NCBI GenBank assembly: GCA_018657655.1
Contig: JABHWQ010000061.1
Coordinates: forward strand, 1-6,587
DNA from: Chloroflexota bacterium
GTDB taxonomy: Bacteria; Chloroflexota; Dehalococcoidia; SZUA-161; SpSt-899
Reading direction: 5' to 3'
DNA: 6,587 nt
Below are positions 6,391-6,587 of this stretch, piece by piece (within the stretch, counting starts at the first letter, position 1; every line of letters starts with the position of its first letter). Made by a program: the position numbers and the translations under genes. The notes beneath the pieces were generated by a model. The model ran no database searches and was not told the origin of the DNA. It worked only from the letters and a program-made list of their open reading frames with translations.

Positions 6391-6540
6391 ATGGAAATAC
6401 TTGGGGGGTATGATGCAATGTTAGAGATGCCAACAAAAGAGAGTGCACTAAATATATTTGAAATGGAGATGATGGAAACGAAAAAGAAGATTACTACCAG
6501 TATCATTGTTCCAGCCTATAACGAAGAAAAAGTGACCTGA
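6391..6540 (+). pseudogene. Family 2 glycosyltransferase gene, truncated after about 47 codons by an insertion sequence
   Basis: ATG 6391 opens a frame of 49 codons. From residue 36 it reads TSIIVPAYNEEK, the first strand of the GT-A fold found at the N terminus of family 2 glycosyltransferases, including polyprenyl-phosphate sugar transferases; this strand contributes to nucleotide-sugar binding. About 35 residues precede it, Met- and Glu-rich and charged, somewhat longer than the few residues usual before this strand. The frame then runs into GTG ACC TGA, where the sequence becomes an IS3-type terminal repeat, so the last two codons and the stop come from or abut the insertion. The catalytic DXD and the rest of the domain are absent from the window. 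AGGGAG at 6373-6378 is a ribosome site 12 bases away, rather far; internal ATG codons (6418, 6427, 6463, 6469, 6472) are alternative starts. Acceptor and sugar are unknown. Confidence 0.65.
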
Positions 6541-6587
6541 CCCCCGAAAACTAGTCCAGGTAAAATGTTAGACTTGGACTGATTTGA
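6533..6587. mobile_element. Terminus of an IS3-family-like insertion sequence, partial at the window edge
   Basis: The sequence from TGACCTGACCCCC onward resembles IS3-family terminal inverted repeats, which start with TGA and commonly read TGACCTG followed by a C-run. It appears abruptly inside a conserved glycosyltransferase frame. Downstream, AGTCCA (6553-6558) and TGGACT (6575-6580) form an inverted repeat with a 16-base loop, a layout familiar from ends of such elements. Only 55 bases are present, so the transposase, orientation and target duplication cannot be seen. The assignment is from recognition of the end sequence. Confidence 0.6.

Noticed and set aside
6276..6506. Minus-strand open frame with hydrophobic start, resembling a small membrane protein
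   Set aside because: It is antisense to the glycosyltransferase start and its AT-rich leader; the Phe/Ile/Ser-rich translation is what reversed Lys/Glu/Met codons give, and no ribosome site is evident.

Overview
The window carries nucleotide-sugar biosynthesis genes from a bacterial chromosome or metagenomic contig of moderate GC content. The gene families are common ones, so the source is uncertain. The long-form glucose-1-phosphate nucleotidyltransferase, the 472-residue phosphohexomutase and the G-run/C-run intergenic repeat remind me of Chloroflexota of the Dehalococcoidia type. That assignment is a low-confidence impression, not something the sequence proves.

Layout. Bases 3-263 (+) are the C-terminal end of a TPR-repeat protein that begins outside the window. 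Converging on it is a three-gene operon on the minus strand, in transcription order: an alpha-D-phosphohexomutase (3907 to 2489), a long-form glucose-1-phosphate nucleotidylyltransferase (2441 to 1374) and a UDP-glucose/UDP-GlcNAc 4-epimerase, galE (1335 to 325). The gaps inside the operon are 47 and 38 bases. Divergently transcribed on the plus strand is glmS (4350-6134), complete and with all key residues. About 255 bases further on begins a family 2 glycosyltransferase gene (from 6391). It is cut after about 47 codons by what looks like the terminal inverted repeat of an IS3-family insertion sequence starting at 6533, which runs off the window.

The non-coding DNA between the divergent operons (3908-4349, 442 bases) is rich in structure. 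It holds candidate minus-strand promoters with a near-palindrome, a 109-base MITE-like element with imperfect terminal inverted repeats and symmetric G5/C5 runs, a perfect 10-base tandem repeat (TTTCGCGACA), and a triple TTTACC box before glmS. The triple box recurs after glmS, before the glycosyltransferase gene, with identical 11/12-base spacing, 33 of 43 identical bases and a TG-n-TA extended -10-like sequence at the same distance. This suggests that glmS and the glycosyltransferase gene share a regulator, and it is the most interesting signal in the window.

How the genes could work together: GlmS makes glucosamine-6-phosphate from fructose-6-phosphate and glutamine. The mutase moves phosphate from C6 to C1 of a hexose or hexosamine. 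The nucleotidylyltransferase activates the sugar-1-phosphate. GalE epimerises UDP-sugars, and a cysteine at its gatekeeper position predicts that it also accepts N-acetylated substrates. The disrupted glycosyltransferase would have used an activated sugar. I see no complete previously undescribed system; the novelty lies in the intergenic DNA.
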